Source of the DNA: JBEHWX01 sp048498995
GTDB taxonomy: Bacteria; Bacteroidota; Ignavibacteria; OLB7
Assembly: GCA_048498995.1 (NCBI GenBank)
Contig: JBEHWX010000031.1
Coordinates: forward strand, 1-57,681
Length of the DNA stretch: 57,681 nt
Direction: 5' to 3'
In this document: positions 57,570 to 57,681 of the stretch, piece after piece
Layout: every line of letters starts with the position of its first letter
Numbering within the stretch: position 1 is the stretch's first letter
Translations under genes and position numbers: made by a program
The notes under the pieces: generated by a model
Database searches by the model: none
The model's input: the letters and a program-made list of their open reading frames with translations, nothing else
What the model was told of the DNA's origin: nothing

Positions 57570-57681
57570 GCGCGAAAGCTCCGAGCGCGAAAGCTCCGAG
57601 CGCGAAAGCTCCGAGCGCGAAAGCTCCGAGCGCGAAAGCTCCGAGCGCGAAAGCTCCGAGCGCGAAAGCTCCGAGCGCGAA
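57564..57681. repeat. 15-bp tandem repeat from the CPBP stop codon to the window edge
   Basis: Nearly eight units of ctccgagcgcgaaag. The first unit reads ctctgagcgcgaaag and provides the stop codon (TGA against CGA). The later copies are identical, and the array continues beyond the window. Confidence 0.95.

Overview
The window is a high-GC stretch of a bacterial chromosome. Two secreted proteins (48075..50492 and 54629..56395) end in the short beta-rich tail with a 'LPSG-Y/I-Y' motif that sorts cargo to the type IX secretion system. There is also a DUF4402 surface-type protein. Together these point to the Bacteroidota/Chlorobiota side of the FCB group, probably a high-GC, poorly cultured lineage (a Kapabacteria-, Chlorobiota- or Rhodothermota-like organism). 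The phylum call is an inference from family knowledge. No rRNA, tRNA, phage or insertion sequence was seen.

Left end (1..18386, all minus strand): a Tc (toxin complex, ABC-type) operon. In order of transcription it has a single-gene fusion of TcB and TcC (2367 aa) ending in an unrecognised 256-residue variable toxin, a TcA pore/shell subunit (2779 aa) carrying two copies of an inserted beta module, a 568-aa protein with a Hint (hedgehog/intein-type) autoprocessing domain, and a small cysteine-rich zinc-ribbon-like protein. A tandem array of 91-bp units lies downstream.

Middle (18387..31863): mostly ordinary genes. These are a GNAT acetyltransferase, a LysR regulator divergent from a YbfB/YjiJ-type MFS transporter with a good ATC-N9-GAT operator between them, two lipoproteins, a small dimeric-barrel protein, a DEAD-box RNA helicase, a small membrane protein, the DUF4402 protein and a SpoIIAA/STAS-like protein. 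A two-gene unit follows: a VAO-type flavin oxidoreductase overlapping an all-alpha isoprenoid synthase.

Second large minus-strand cluster (31887..47214): twelve genes, none with a signal peptide. They are a papain-like cysteine protease, two paralogous two-lobed TULIP/P47-like proteins, two small paralogous beta proteins, a 473-aa and a 565-aa beta-rich protein, a polyprenyl diphosphate synthase, three tandem ComEC-like metallo-beta-lactamase-fold proteins and a 1239-aa beta-sheet protein. I recognise no described system with this composition. It is the best candidate for an undescribed system here, perhaps a lipid-binding or toxin-accessory assembly analogous to clostridial OrfX/P47 loci. 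The presence of a Tc toxin locus 13 kb away fits that idea but does not prove it.

Right end (47215..57681): a type IX-secreted protein convergent with a manganese catalase, a 63-aa cationic-tailed peptide, a nucleotidyltransferase-fold protein, a sugar-isomerase-like TIM barrel, a second type IX-secreted protein, and a CPBP (CAAX-type) membrane protease divergent from it.

Two repeat systems cut across all regions. One is a dispersed 17-bp imperfect palindrome (gcacgctgaagacgtgc and variants). The other is a set of short GC-rich minisatellites (13-16 bp units) that start at or inside stop codons of several unrelated genes.
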